Below, piece by piece: positions 12,590 to 24,452 of a stretch of DNA of 64,000 bases. Source of the DNA: Okapia johnstoni (lineage: Eukaryota; Chordata; Mammalia; Artiodactyla; Giraffidae); contig CM044320.1 of the NCBI GenBank assembly GCA_024291935.2, positions 30,348,001-30,412,000 on the forward strand, read 5' to 3'. Each line of letters opens with the position of its first letter. The first letter of the stretch is position 1. The notes beneath the pieces are model-generated. The model was not told the DNA's origin. It saw only the letters and a list, made by a program, of their open reading frames with translations, and made no database searches. The position numbers were made by a program, and so were the translations under genes.

Positions 12590-13600
12590 TGAGTGACTTC
12601 TAAGTGTTAGTACTATACTAGAAGGTGTGGATACAGTTTAAAAAATAAACAGACAAGAGCACACAAAAAATATCCATAAATAAGCCAGAGAAAAGGATCA
12701 AATGGTGATAACTGCTATGCAGAAAATTCAAATGAATGACATGATCTAGAATGACTGGGTGTTGCGATTGTGTCCAGTGAGACCACTAATGGAAGTAAGT
12801 TTTAATAAAAATTTTAATGTTTGAGATACAGAAGACCAGTGGAAGTGAAACACAGTAGCCTAAGCAGGCAAGAAGGACAACACTACAAAATTATCTTAGA
12901 GAAGCAGCCACAACCACATCAAAGAGGCTTCTGAGTGCAATAGTAAAAGGGATGACAGGAATTAATTGAAAGGCTTAAGCAAGAAGAGAATATTATAGGA
13001 TATCCATTATAAAAAGAGTATCCTGGCTGCTATGTGAAAGGATAAACAACTGTAAGGGGGTAAAACTGAAAGTGGAAAAACCAACCAAGATCTTATTAGA
13101 TCTTATTACAGTAATCCAAGTGAGAGGCAATGGTAATTTGATTAAAATAATATAAAAGAAATGATTAAAAAATGATCAGCTTCGTGTTGTCTTTTGGGGG
13201 GAGTACAAAGGATCTGAGGGCTGACCGGATGTGGAAGAGATAACAATAAGGGTCAAAAATAACTCACAGTTCTTTGAGTTGAAAAAATGGTTAGAAGATC
13301 ATTCTATTAACGGTGATAGAGAAGAAAAACAGAAGAGCAGGTCTGAGGAGAAAATGAAGAATTCTATTCTGCCTGTGTTACATCTGACATCCTTACCAGA
13401 CATCTGGATAGGGAGGTCAAGTAATCAGTTGAATATATAAATATGGGAATTCCAGGAAGAGATCTGGACTGATAAAAATTTTAAGGTCATCAGACTATTG
13501 ATGGTTTTTAATATAGAAAACTACATTAGGTCACCTAGGAAGAGTAAAGAGGTAGAGAAGAGAGTTGGACACATAGCTGTGTGAGGACTGGAGGAAAATA
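12590..13600 (-). mobile_element. L2 LINE remnant, minus strand
   Basis: Read in reverse this follows the 3' half of mammalian L2. Landmarks in order on the plus strand are the diverged tail (gtactatactagaaggtgtg), ttacagtaatccaagtgaga, tcaagtaatcagttgaatat, ccaggaagagatctggactg and taaggtcatcagactattga. That last segment aligns with the antisense of the L2 reverse-transcriptase YADD region. All frames are broken. L2 has been inactive in eutherians for a very long time, so this divergence is expected. Confidence 0.65.
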
Positions 13601-14589
13601 ATATCTATTCCTTTCACTATTTTGGCTTAGCTTCTTTGGATCATGGGAAGTATTTGTGTGTAAGGTCAAGCAAAAGAATTGAGAGTTATGTGCGGGGGAG
13701 GTATAGGAAGTTCTCAGTTAAGGAAGAAGATCAAAAATTGGCATGTACTGACAATACAATTACATGATTTCCTTCAGAAATGCTTAATAGGTAGAAACAG
13801 AAAAGACTGGTTAAACCAAAGTGGATGTAGTAAAAGAGTGAAATGGGACTTTGAAGCTCTCACAAGAGTAAAAGAAGTGATACCCAAATGGGTCTGGAAT
13901 CACAGGGAATTGAGTGAAGTAGAAAGAACTGATAGGTAAAGACAAAGAGAGACTCAAAAGGATTGACATTTCATAAGACTGAAGTACAAGTCTAGCTGGA
14001 GCAAGAAAGTTATGGCTTCCTTTGCACTACTTCAGGGAGAGGCATTCATATGAAGTTTCTAGTGTTGTGCGCACATAGAATACCATGTGAACAGTGTTTC
14101 TGGGGGTCATCCTATGTGGTTCCCTTAGAGGAGAGTTGAAGAAATAGATTTCATTTAGTGTTGAATAGGAAGTTATGATTTCAGATGAAACAGAGAATGG
14201 TTACTTGAATAAGTGACCTCATAGATTGCTAGGAAGATTGACTGAGTGTAGAACACTGAATATATAGCCCATAAGCACTAAAGTCATCTAAAAAAGAGGC
14301 AAGAAAACTGTTACAATAGATGACAGTAAAATATCCAGGGGGCTTAACTTTGGAAAGAGAGGATTTATTTACACAGAGATTATTTAAACAGTGAGTTACA
14401 AGAAAAACTTATTTAAACAAACATTAATTAGATTGAAAAGCATATGAAGAAATAGTGTCATTATGAACCATAATAGAATTCTGGGGCTGAAGGAACAACA
14501 GGGAGCAAAATAGAGGGTGAAAAGGAGAGGGAAAGGAATAAAAAGAAAATAAGGAAGATATGTTTTGAAAAATCAAGACCAAAAGATTG
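13601..14589. other. Unassigned DNA, possibly further L2 remnant
   Basis: Purine-rich text such as gaaagaactgataggtaaag could extend the adjacent L2 but is too diverged to assign. No gene is seen. Confidence 0.35.
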
Positions 14590-15405
14590 TGCTTCAGATT
14601 ACTACATCAGTCCCATTAATTGCTTTACTCTCTTAAATGGTCTCTGTCTTGTTCCCATCTAGTCCATCTTTATAAGACTTCACAAGAGACCTTTTCAAAA
14701 TGCAAAATGGATCACAGCACTCACTTCCATAAACCCTTCAACAGCTTCCCATTACCTACAGAATAATGTCCAAGCTCCTTAGTGTGGCAATCAAGGACCT
14801 TGATGATCTGATCCATGACTATTCCTCCAGACACATTTGCACCAGATTCCCCATCATTCCCTTGCAATATAATTACTTTTCCCTCCATGCCAATACCATA
14901 CCGCTCCTTACATCTGTGTTATGCTCCAACGATTACATTTAACTGTGATGTACTTGGAAAATTGCATCACATTCTCTCTGATGCCTTTCCTGTTCTTCAC
15001 GGGCAACATTGTCCATTCTCTTACATCTCTTTGCCAAGAAAGAACCATCAACCTTCTATTTCCTACTTCTGTATCTTTCATGCTTCTGTTATTCTATACA
15101 TTCCCCTGTATTGTTTATTTGCAAGGTCTCTAAGCTTCTCAAGGGCACAGACACTGTTTCTTTCAATTCAGTTCAGTCACTCAGTTGTGTCTGACACTTT
15201 ATGATCCCATGGACTGCAGCATTCCAGGCCTCGCTGTCCATCACCAACTCCTGGAGTTTACTCAAACTCATGTCCATTGAGTTGGTGATGCCATCCAACC
15301 ATCTCATTCTCTGTCTATTGTTTCTTTAGAACCTAGCAAAATACCTACTACACAGTAGGTGCTCAATAGTTTGCTGAATAGATGTTATCGAATGTAAGAT
15401 GGAAG
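14590..15405 (+). mobile_element. L2 LINE 3' end, plus strand, interrupted by BovB
   Basis: Sense L2 landmarks are aaatggatcacagcactcac, cccttcaacagcttcccatt, ccaagctccttagtgtggca and ctctaagcttctcaagggca. After the BovB insertion come the L2 tail ctactacacagtaggtgctc and aatagtttgctgaataga. The insertion at 15164-15318 splits the tail precisely. The 129-codon open frame at 14815-15204 runs through decayed L2 sequence and is not a gene. Confidence 0.8.
15155..15327 (-). mobile_element. BovB 3' tail inserted in L2, with 9-base duplication
   Basis: A 5'-truncated BovB tail of about 155 bases on the minus strand. It begins aattcagttcagtcactcag and ends in ccatccaaccatctcattct. It is bounded by tgtttcttt at 15155-15163 and 15319-15327, a perfect 9-base target-site duplication, so it inserted after the L2 was already in place. 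Confidence 0.92.
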
Positions 15406-15469
15406 TCTTGATATAGAATTAATGAAAGATGCTACATATATAAGGTAGAAGGTATGAACAGTAATTAGA

Positions 15470-17365
15470 CAAGATTCAGTTCAGTTCAGTTGCTTAGTCA
15501 TGTCCAACTCTTTGTGACCCCATGGACTGCAGCACAACAGGCCTCCCTGTCCATCACCAACTCCCGGAATTTACTCAAACTCATGTCCATTGAGTCAGTG
15601 ATGCCATCCAACCATTAGATCCTCTGTCGTCCCCTTCTCTTCCCACCTTCAATCTTTCCCAGTATCAGGGTCTTTTCCAATGAGTCAGATCATCCCATCA
15701 GGTGGCCAAAGTATTGGAGTTTCAGCTTCAACAGCAGTCCTTTCAATGAATATTCAGGACTGATTTCTTCTAGGATTGACTGGTTAGGTTTCCTTGAAGT
15801 CCAAGGGACTCTCAAGAGTCTTCTCCAACACCACAGTTCAAAAGCATCAATTCTTCGATGCTCAGCTTTCTTTATAGTCCAACTATCATATCCATACATG
15901 ACTATTGGAAAAACCATAGCCTTGACTAGATGGAACTTTGTTGGTAAAGTAATGTCTCAGCTTTTTAATATGCTGTCTAAGTTGGTCATAACTTTTCTCC
16001 CAAGGAGTAAGTGTCATTTAATTTCATGGCTACAGTGACCATCTGCAGTGATTTTGGAGCCCCCCAAAATAAAGTATGCCACTGTTTCCACTGTTTCTCC
16101 ATCTATTTGCCATGAAGTGATGGGACTGGATGTGATGATCTTTGTTTTCTGAATGTTGAGCTTTAAGCCAACGTTTTCACCTTTCTCTTTTACTTTCATC
16201 AAAAGGCTCTTTAGTTCTTCTTTTCTCTCTGTCATTAACGGTGGTGTCATCTGCATATCTGAGTTTATTGATATTTCTCCCAGCAATCTTCATTCCAGCT
16301 TGTGCTTCATCTAGTCCAGCATTTCTCATGATGTACTCTACATACAAGTTAAATATGCAGGGTGACAATATACAGCCTTGACATACTCCTTTCCCAATTT
16401 GGAACCAGTCTATTGTTCCATGCCCAGTTGTAACTGCTGCTTCCTGACCTGCATACAGATTTCTCAAGAGGCAGGTCAGATGGTCTGGTATTCCCATCTC
16501 TTTAAGAATTTTCCACAGTTTGTTGTGATCCACACAGTCAAAGGCTTTGGCATAGTCGATAAAGCAGAAAGAGATGTTTTTTTCTGGAACTCTCTTGCTT
16601 GTTTGATGATCCAATGGATGTTGGCAATTTGATCTTTGGTTCCTCTGCCTTTTCTAAATCTAGCTTGAACATCTGGAAGTTCACGGTTCATGTATTGTTG
16701 AAGTGTGGCTTGAAGAATTTTGAGCATTACTTAACTAGCATGTGAGATGAGTGCAATTGTGTGGTAGCTTGAACATTCTTTGGCATTGCCTTTCTTTGGG
16801 ATTGGAATGAAAACTCACCTTTTCCAGTCCTGTGGCCACTGTTGAGTTTTCCAAATTTGCTGGCTTATTGAGTACAGCACTTTCACAGCATTATCTTTCA
16901 GGATTTGAAATAGCTCAACTGGAATTCCATCACCTCCACTAGCTTTGTTCGTAGTGATGCTTTCTAAGGCCCACTTGACTTCACATTCCAGGATGTCTGG
17001 TTCTAGGTGAGTGATCACACCATCATGTTATCTGGGTCATGAAGATCTTTTTTGTACAGTTCTTCTGTGTATTTTTGCCACGTCTTCTTAATATCTTCTG
17101 CTTCTGTTAGGTCCATACCATTTCTGTCCTTTATTGAGCCCATCTTTGCATGAAATGTTCCCTTGGTATCTCTAATTTTCTTGAAGAGATCTCTAGTCTT
17201 TCCCATTCTACTGTTTTCCTCTATTTCTTTGCACTGATCACTGAAGAAGGCTTTCTTATCTTTCCTTGCTATTCTTAGGAACTCTGCATTCAAATGAGTA
17301 TATCTTTCCTTTTCTCCTTTGCTTTTTGCTTCTCTTCTTTTCACAGCTATTTGTAAGGCAAGATT
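15470..17365 (-). mobile_element. BovB LINE, 5'-truncated (~1.9 kb), minus strand
   Basis: The 3' end is at the left, with attcagttcagttcagttgc, the reverse complement of the BovB ACTGAACT tail. The element runs right through the C-terminal region, reverse transcriptase and part of the upstream linker. It stops at cacagctatttgtaaggc. The family's apurinic-type endonuclease domain, which would lie further 5', is missing. Perfect caagatt copies at 15470-15476 and 17359-17365 form a 7-base target-site duplication, so the truncation arose at insertion. Confidence 0.95.
15690..17344 (-). pseudogene. Decayed BovB reverse transcriptase
   Basis: On the minus strand, successive frames hold an RTE-clade reverse transcriptase. 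In protein order they are an upstream linker (17344-17015, EFLRIARKDKKAFFSDQC), the start of RT (17018-16815, TNKASGGDGIPVELFQ), the fingers region (16727-16476, MNRELPDVQARFRKGRG) and the palm (16614-16177). The palm carries motif A DYAKAFDCVDHNKL, motif B VCQGCILSP and motif C RYADDTT with both catalytic aspartates. A C-terminal piece follows (15917-15690, CWRRLLRVPW). Changes of frame between these pieces show that several indels have broken the ORF, and no endonuclease is encoded. In life the enzyme nicks DNA and primes reverse transcription of its own RNA; this copy cannot be made as one protein. Confidence 0.93.
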
Positions 17366-17455
17366 AGAACTCTTTTTTACATTTTTCTGTGATATTGATA
17401 GACTTAAATTTAACTGTTTATATAGGTGAATGCATAAATAAGTAAATATTTATAT

Positions 17456-17672
17456 AGGGCTTCCCTAGTTGCTCAGATGGTAAAGAATCTGCCTGCAATG
17501 CAGGAGACCTGAGTTTGATACTTGGGTCAGGAAGGTCCCCTGAAGAAGGAAATGGCTACCAACTCTAGTATTCTTGCCTGGAGAATTCCACGGATAGAGC
17601 AGCCTGCCAGGCTATAGTCCATGGGGTCACAAACTATCAGACACAACTGAGCAACTAACACTTTCACTTTCC
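17456..17672 (+). mobile_element. Bov-tA SINE
   Basis: Plus-strand Bov-tA. The tRNA-like head gggcttccctagttgctcag at left carries a box-B-like tgagtttgatacttg. The tail gacacaactgagcaactaac at right is followed by a pyrimidine-rich end. Confidence 0.93.
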
Positions 17673-17967
17673 TTTTTTCATGGGTGAATGTTCTTATCCA
17701 AAACCTCAGAGGTCAAATGAGCTTCAGAATATGGGGGAAAAAATGGATTGGAGAAATATAATATGGTGTATATACCATATATTACATAGAATTGACAGTG
17801 AGGTATAGGGCACTATCCCATAATCAAATAGGTTGATATTTTTGCCATTACATATGGATATCCACACTAAATATATAGCCTCTTGCCAGGTCTATTTAGG
17901 TTTTCCTCTAAACGAATTACCCAAAATTCTACAACACATTTCTAATATTCCAATTACAAAATGACTT
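17673..17967. other. No feature recognised
   Basis: AT-rich spacer between two SINEs with TATA-rich words and no identifiable function. Confidence 0.35.
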
Positions 17968-18075
17968 GGGAATTCCCTGGTAGTTCAGTGGTTCAGACTC
18001 GGCGCTTTCACTGCTAAGGCCTGAGTTCAATCCCTGGACCAGGAACTAAGATTCCCCCAAGCCACATGGTGCAGG

Positions 18076-18077
<2 letters not shown>
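17968..18077 (+). mobile_element. CHR-type tRNA-derived SINE
   Basis: Head gggaattccctggtagttca, box-B-like gagttcaatccctgg, then accaggaactaagattcccc. These are the marks of the cetartiodactyl CHR-type SINEs, which share a tRNA head with Bov-tA but not the BovB tail. It runs directly into a TA microsatellite that probably grew from its tail. Confidence 0.85.
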
Positions 18078-18128
<51 letters not shown>

Positions 18129-18160
18129 TATATATATATATACACATATATATATATATC
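18078..18160. repeat. (TA)n microsatellite with CACA interruptions
   Basis: More than 20 TA units from 18078, then cacacacatatata stretches. It is a self-complementary tract, able to extrude a cruciform, and likely polymorphic. It creates spurious reading frames of repeated Tyr-Ile codons on both strands. Confidence 0.95.
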
Positions 18161-18630
18161 TGTATTAACATATTCTTTTGTAGATACTAGGAAATTCATA
18201 GTCAATACTGTCACAGGAGGTTACTACTTTAAATTTCTTCCTTTGATAATAAAATAATGTATTAACATAATGGGTCAGATGCAGTTACCAGATAAATGAA
18301 TATAGGAGGTTTTTTTTTTTTTTACCTTTTTGTAGAATTATGCAGATTGAACTTAAAAGAATAGAGCATAAATAATATAGACCTCATCTCAACAGTCTAA
18401 AAAAGATGTCCTGGACTGATCCATAACTGGTAACACCTTGGTCTGGCTTCAAGAACATCTTGTCAATAATTTCCAGGTGTCACTTATTAAAATGTCCTTA
18501 CTCTTTAAAGACAGAGGAAACATAAAACCTATTTTCCATGGTGCAGCTTTCCAAAAGTCAAATTTCTTGCACCATAACGCTATCAGCCTTCATTATCATC
18601 AGTAAAAAAATAATAAATTTGCAGTTCTAG
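18161..18630. other. No feature recognised
   Basis: AT-rich DNA with a T run at about 18310-18323. No gene is seen. Confidence 0.35.
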
Positions 18631-18925
18631 GAAATCCTGAGCTTCTGCTTGTAAGTCACTTCAGTCGTGTCCAACTCTGTGTGACCCCATAGACGGCAGC
18701 CCACCAGGCTCCTCCGTCCCCGGGATTCTCCAGGCAAGAACACTGGAGTGGGTTGCCATTTCCTTCTCCAATGCATGAAAGTGAAAAGTGAAAGTGAAGT
18801 CACTCCATCGTGTCAGACTCTTCGCGACCCCATGGACTATAGCCTACCAGGCTCCTCTGTCCATGGGATTTTCCAGGCAAGAGTACTGGAGTGGGGTGCC
18901 ATTTCCTTCTCCAGAAATCCTGAGC
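18631..18925 (-). mobile_element. Bov-A2 dimeric SINE with 12-base duplication
   Basis: Two BovA units in tandem on the minus strand, each containing the tccaggcaag..tactggagtggg block (18727-18773 and 18871-18915), joined by a gaaagtgaaaagtgaaagtg linker. There is no tRNA-like head. Perfect 12-base target duplications gaaatcctgagc flank it at 18631-18642 and 18914-18925. The structure is that of Bov-A2. Confidence 0.95.
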
Positions 18926-20546
18926 AGTATTTATTAAAGAAGAAAATTCCTTCTTAAATACGTTTCCTTAAAATCTGTATCTCAATAGCTTCCAAATATT
19001 TTCAGAAGTGTGCTGATAATTGTTCTGGCAATACCTATAATAATATTTTTAGTTAACAATGAGACATTTTAGAAAGCTAGATTGTTCCCTTTATTATATT
19101 CAGGTAGAATATTACTTTAGAAGATTTGCAGAAACTCATGTGACATATGAAAAAGATTCTTTCCCTAGTCAGTTTATTAACTTGACCATATTTACTGGCA
19201 TTGTTTTAAAGTCAAATTGTGCAAATAAACTATTTAAAAGATTTAATACTCTACTTTCAATGCAGCCATAAATAACAATTTATTTTAAAATATGAATTAT
19301 TAAAATTATAATAGTCATTCATATGTATAATATTTTCCTTTATTCCATAAATCATCTTACATGCAGAAAAAAATTTTTCATGAGTTTTCTCTGACTGTCC
19401 AATAATCATTGATTGTCAAGAAACAATTGTCCTTAGGACTCTTAAGAATGCAGGTATAAACAATCATTTAAATATACACATTTTTTCCTAATTTCTTTTT
19501 TCAGTGCACATTACATAACACAGTAGCATTTACAGCCAAAAAGGAAAGGAAACTTCCGCTATGTAACAAGTTAATCAAAGCCAACGTGAACTTTCTTTAG
19601 CTCCACTGAAAATTTGGTTAGATAGCTCTAAGTCACAATCATAAAAGCACACATAACAAGAGAAACTTCATGCTGGTGAAATTTCATGCTGGTAAAACTT
19701 CTACTGAACCACTTTGCACAGGAGGATGTGGAAGTAAGAAGACCGGTAACAAAATGATTCTAATGTTTTACTTTTCATTCTGCTTGTATCTGTCCCTTCC
19801 TCGTCAATGGGCATACTGAAAATTAACCCCACTGGGGCTACTGGGGTAATTGCACAAAGATGTATTCCATTCTTGGGCTGGACATTTAACTTTCAGAATT
19901 TGTATAATGCACTCTCTGGGTCCATAGGTTAGATATCACAGCCAATTTGGAATTAAAACACTCCATAGGTCAATTCACATTTATTGATCCGATTCAAAAT
20001 AATAAATATATGATCAATGAAATACAGAATTTCAGTCAGCTTGTTGACTTTGCAATGACACCGATAAATATTTCAAATCACTTCCTTTTAAGTACCTCAA
20101 GGTATACTAAAGAATAGAACAGAACATTGGTAAATCAGACAACTAAGACCAAAAAAAAAGAAAACCTACACAGACCATTTAGTATCTTCCTTTAATCTAG
20201 TTCAAGAATACACAAGTAAATTTAGTCCCCAGACACAATGTTTACTTTTCCAGTTGGAGCAGCAAAGCAAGTAAATGCTGTCAAATCAGACAAGACTCCA
20301 AACTGTCATTATGAGAACTTCATCTCAGACTGTCAACATGCCACACATTTTTCCAGATACCTCTGGGGTGCAGACTCAGTAACCTTTCCACTTACAACCC
20401 CCTACCTACTCCCTCTTTGTCCAAAAGCCACAAGGGATCCAAAATGGAAAATACTTTTTTCTAGGAATCTTTTGGTTAAAAACATCCTTTTAAGTTGAAG
20501 TAAAGAATAGTAAGAGAAAATTCAAGAAGTGATAGACAAAACAGCA
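18926..20546. other. No gene or repeat family recognised
   Basis: Moderately AT-rich unique-looking DNA. A small tandem pair, ttcatgctggt at 19667-19677 and 19683-19693, gives a 16-base period. Open frames up to 86 codons show no recognisable domain. Confidence 0.4.
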
Positions 20547-20685
20547 TCTCTACAAGTGTGTGTGTTAGTCATTTAGTCGTGTCTGACACTTTGGGACGCC
20601 ATGGACTGTAGCCCACCAGGCTCCTCTGTCCATGGGATTCTCCAGGCAAGAATACTGGAGTGAATTGTCATTCCCTTCTCTACAA
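20547..20685 (-). mobile_element. Bov-A monomer SINE with 9-base duplication
   Basis: A single BovA unit on the minus strand (ttagtcatttagtcgtgtct to gaatactggagtgaattgtc) with a TG-rich tail at its 3' side. Perfect tctctacaa copies at 20547-20555 and 20677-20685 mark the target duplication. Confidence 0.93.
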
Positions 20686-21959
20686 AGATAAGCACAAAGA
20701 AGGCATATGAAATAAATGAATAAAGACATAGTAGAATGAAATAAATGAAACAGAAAAAGGAGGGAATTTTAGAGCAAAATGAATGAATAATAGTAATAAT
20801 AAGAGGAAATATTACTTGAATTTTCCTGATATGAAAAACCTTCTTAAGTATTAATAAATCTTTTCAATTTCAGAGAGTGGTATCAAATTAGCCCTTCTGC
20901 TATGTAAATTTGACGAAATAATATGAATCCCCCTCAGAAAAAGGTGTATAAGATGCTGTGGATCGACTGATTGATAGATACAGATTACGATATAGATACC
21001 TATGTCTCTATTTGCATCTGTATCTAAGTATATGGATTTATTTTCTCTCATTTTTTCCATTATTCAAGATTATACTACCAATCTGTTTTCTCTGCAGTTT
21101 TGTTCTAACTTCTTTTGGTCTGTACTCATTCTTCCAGGAGAGAAAACTCATATGTGAGCATGGCATGGTGATGGGGGGCGGGGAGGGCAATTGTTGGAGG
21201 AAGGACAGAGGAAATTCCTAAGTGAAAGGAATAGTGAGATTTCTTTTCTTCACAGGCTGATACAGGCACATTTATGGTCACAGGGTGAGGTTCACTAGCT
21301 AAACCTTCATAGATATATACGGAAAAGTTAGAATGAGCATCTTTGCACCTGGAGTCTAATAGAAGAAAACAAGCTGTTATTATGTACATCTCTGTAGATG
21401 CTCATGATTTGATAGAAAAAATGTCTAGAACGATTGGACAACAAAGTGACATAAATCCTGACAGTATAAAAATGCATTACCTACAGTATGTCCAGAATCA
21501 GTCTTTCTGAAGGATAATTACGGTTTGACCCAAGATCTGTCAAGAATATTTTCTTCCAAGAAGTCCCTGGTGCTTCTAAGCACAGTCCCTGCTGGAGATA
21601 CATTCTAGGCTCCAAAATGAACAGAATGTTAAAAACTAACAAGATTTGTGAGAGTCTTTTCTTGGCAAATTTGATAACAGTTAGTGTTTATTAAGATTTT
21701 ATTAGCCCCACAGTATTGAAAGAGAGGATATGATATTTAAACATATACACTGACATGTATATATTTAAAGATAGATAATGAAATATAAATAAAAGATTAT
21801 GAATATAAATACTTATAGAAAAATAAGTGCTTGAGAGAGAAAGACTGCAATTAACTTGTCCTTACTCCTTGTTTGCCCACCTGAACCAAGTCAGATTGAA
21901 TCTTTGATATAAATACACATTCTAAGAAATCCAAGGGTGGACAGTTTATCTCTTAAAAA
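20686..21959. other. Unassigned DNA with a degenerate GATA-type tetranucleotide tract
   Basis: A worn tetranucleotide repeat (gattgatagatacagattac and following) lies at about 20965-21040. A G-rich patch ggggggcggggaggg lies at about 21174-21188. No gene is recognised. Confidence 0.4.
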
Positions 21960-22489
21960 TCTCTATTACAAACGCCTCTCACCATCTTCGCTACCTAGTT
22001 CCAGGTACCATGACAATTTGTTTGGAATGCTGTAACAGTCTATTAGTTTGTCTAATCTTATCTAATGATGTTCCACCTTCCTTGATTATCCACAGAACAA
22101 TCAGAATTACTTTTTAAAAGTGAATCTGATCATGTCAACCAGGAACATATACACCATGTTGTTGAGTGAAAGTTACAAGGTAAAGCATGGCATTCCCCCT
22201 ACCTTTCCAGTCAGATATTGTACCATGTTCTCTTTTCCTCTCTACAACATCACAAAAATCTTCCTTTAGGCTTCTGAATTCACCATACTGCTCCTGCCAT
22301 GAGGGTTTTTGCAAATATTTTCTCCTTTATCTGTAAAGATCTTCCTGCCTTCTCACTGCTTCATTAACTCCTTGAAGGTTTCAAATATCATTCCCCAGAA
22401 AAGCCTTCCTGGCTCTTCCCCACAGAGCCACAGTTCTGTGAAACTCTGCTTCACAGCACATTAGTACAGGTACATATCAACATGACTAG
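21960..22489 (+). mobile_element. L2 LINE remnant, plus strand
   Basis: Sense L2 landmarks in order are cctctcaccatcttcgctac, gtgaatctgatcatgtcaac, ttcaccatactgctcctgcc, aatattttctcctttatctg and ccagaaaagccttcctggct. These are the usual L2 phrases around CTGATCATGTCA and GAAGCCTTCCCTG. It is cut off on the right by the BovB insertion. Confidence 0.75.
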
Positions 22490-24452
22490 TCGTTAGGGAA
22501 GTTCATGACATTGTACAGGAAGCAGCAATCAAGACCATCCCCAAGAAAAAAGAAATGCAAAAAAGGCAAAACGGTTGTCTGAGGAGGCCTTGCAAATAGC
22601 TATGAAAAGAAGAGAAGTGAAAGAAGAAAAGGAAAGATATATCCAACTAAGTGTAGAGTTTCAAACAATAGCAAGGAGAGATAAAAACAACTTCCTCAGC
22701 AATCAATGCTAAGAAATAGAGGAAAACAATAGAATGGGAAAGATTAGAGATCTCTTTAAGAAAATTAGAGATACCAAGGGAACTGTTCATGCAAAATGGG
22801 AAAAATAAAGGAAAAAATTGTATGGACCTAACAGAAGCATAAGATATTAAGAAAAGGTGGCAAGAATACACAGAAGAACTATACAAAAAAGATCTTCATG
22901 ACCCAGATAACCATGATGGTGTGATCACTCACCTAGAACCAGACATCCTGGAATGCAAAGTTGAGTGAGCCTTAGGAAGCATCACTACGAACAAAGCTAG
23001 TGGAGGTGATGCAATTCCAGTTGAACTATTTCAAATCCTAAAAGATGATGCTGTGAAAGTGCTGCACTCAATATGCCAGCAAATTTGGAAAACTCAGCAG
23101 TGGCCACAGGACTGGAAAAGGCCAGTTTTCATTCCAATCCCAAAGAAAGGCAATGCCAAAGAATGCTCAAACTACCTCACAATTGCACTCATCTCCCACA
23201 CTAGCAAAGTAATGCTCAAAATTCTCCAAGCAACGCTTCAACAGTACATGAACCGTGAACTTCCAGATGTTCAAGCTGGATTTAGAAAAGGGGCAAGAAC
23301 TAGAGATCAAATTGCCAACATCCATTGGATCATCAAAAAAGCAAAAGAGTTCCACAAAAATATCTACTTCTGCTTTATTCACCATGCAAAGCCTTTGACT
23401 GTGTGGATCACAACAAACTACGGAAAATTCTTCAAGAGATGGGACTACCAGACCACCTGACCTCCCTCATGAGGAATCTGTATGCAGGTCAAGAAGCAAC
23501 AGCTAGAACTGGACATTAAAGAACAGACTGGTTCCAAATTGGGAAAGGAGTATGTCAAGGCTGTATATTGTCACCCTGCTTATTTAACTTATATGCAGGG
23601 GACATCATGAGAAATGCTGGACTGGATGAAGCACAAGCTGGAATCAAGATTGCCAGGAGAAACATCAATAACCTCAGATATGCAGATGACACCACCCTTA
23701 TGTTAGAAAGCGAAGAAGAACTAAAGCGCCTCTTGATGAAAGTGAAAGAGGAGAGCAAAAAAGTTGGCTTAAAACTCAACATTTGGAAAACTAAGATCAT
23801 GGCATCTGTTCCCATCACTTCATGGGAAATAGATGGGGAAACAGTGACAGACTTCATTTTGGGGGGGTTCCAAAATCACTGCAGATGGTGACTGCAGCCA
23901 TGAAGTTAAAAGACATTTGCTCCTTGGAAGAAAAGCTATGACCAACCTAGACAGCATATTAAAAAGCAGAGACATTAGTTTGCCAACACAGGTCCATTTA
24001 GTTAAAGCTATGGTTTTTCCAGTAGTCATGTAAGGATGTGAGAGTTGGACTATAAAGAAAGCTGAGCACCGAAGAACTGGTGCTTTTGAACTGTGGTGTT
24101 GGAGAAGAGTCTTGAGAGTCCCTTGGACGGCAAGGATATCCAACCAGTCCATCTTAAAGTAAATGAGCCCTGAATATTCATTGGAAGGACTGATGTTGTT
24201 GCTGAAATTCCAGTACTTTGGCCACCTGATGCAAAGAACTAACTCATTTGAAAAGTGTCTCCTGCTGGGAAAGATTGAAGGCGGGAAGAGAAGGGGACGA
24301 CAGAGGATGACATGGTTGTATGGCATCACCGACTCAACGGACATGAGTTTGAGCAAACTCCGGGAGTTGGTGATGGACAGGGAGGCCAGGCGTGCTCTAG
24401 TCCATGGGGTTGCAAAGAGTCGGACATGACTGAGCGACTGAACTGAACTGAA
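22490..24452 (+). mobile_element. BovB LINE, 5'-truncated (~1.95 kb), plus strand
   Basis: Sense BovB from gttcatgacattgtacagga through the RT and C-terminal region to the tail gactgagcgactgaactgaa at 24428-24450. The endonuclease-coding 5' half is missing. It lies between an L2 on the left and an old L1 on the right. It is in opposite orientation to the BovB at 15,470-17,365 and covers nearly the same part of the element. Its 5' junction is approximate, and I found no convincing duplication. Confidence 0.94.
22860..24429 (+). pseudogene. Decayed BovB reverse transcriptase
   Basis: The RTE reverse transcriptase is readable in pieces. An N-terminal piece at 23053-23460 includes LHSICQQIWKTQQWPQDWKR and MNRELPDVQAGFRKGART. 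A frame at 23325-23519 carries motif A KAFDCVDHNKL. The frame at 23568-23891 carries SPCLFNLYAGDIM after motif B and RYADDTTLM with both catalytic aspartates. A C-terminal piece at 24163-24429 ends GVAKSRT. A TAA at 23517-23519 interrupts the frame just before motif B, and the frame changes near 23,390 and after 23,870. The catalytic motifs survive but the ORF is dead. Confidence 0.93.

Noticed and set aside
14815..15204. 129-codon plus-strand frame
   Set aside because: It lies in decayed L2 and ends inside a BovB insertion. It shows no reverse-transcriptase motif and no independent coding signal.
17456..17530. tRNA-like A/B box sequences in many SINE heads
   Set aside because: They belong to Bov-tA and CHR SINE heads. 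None folds as an independent intact tRNA gene in its context.
18014..18257. Repeated Tyr-Ile frames on both strands
   Set aside because: They are translations of a TA microsatellite.
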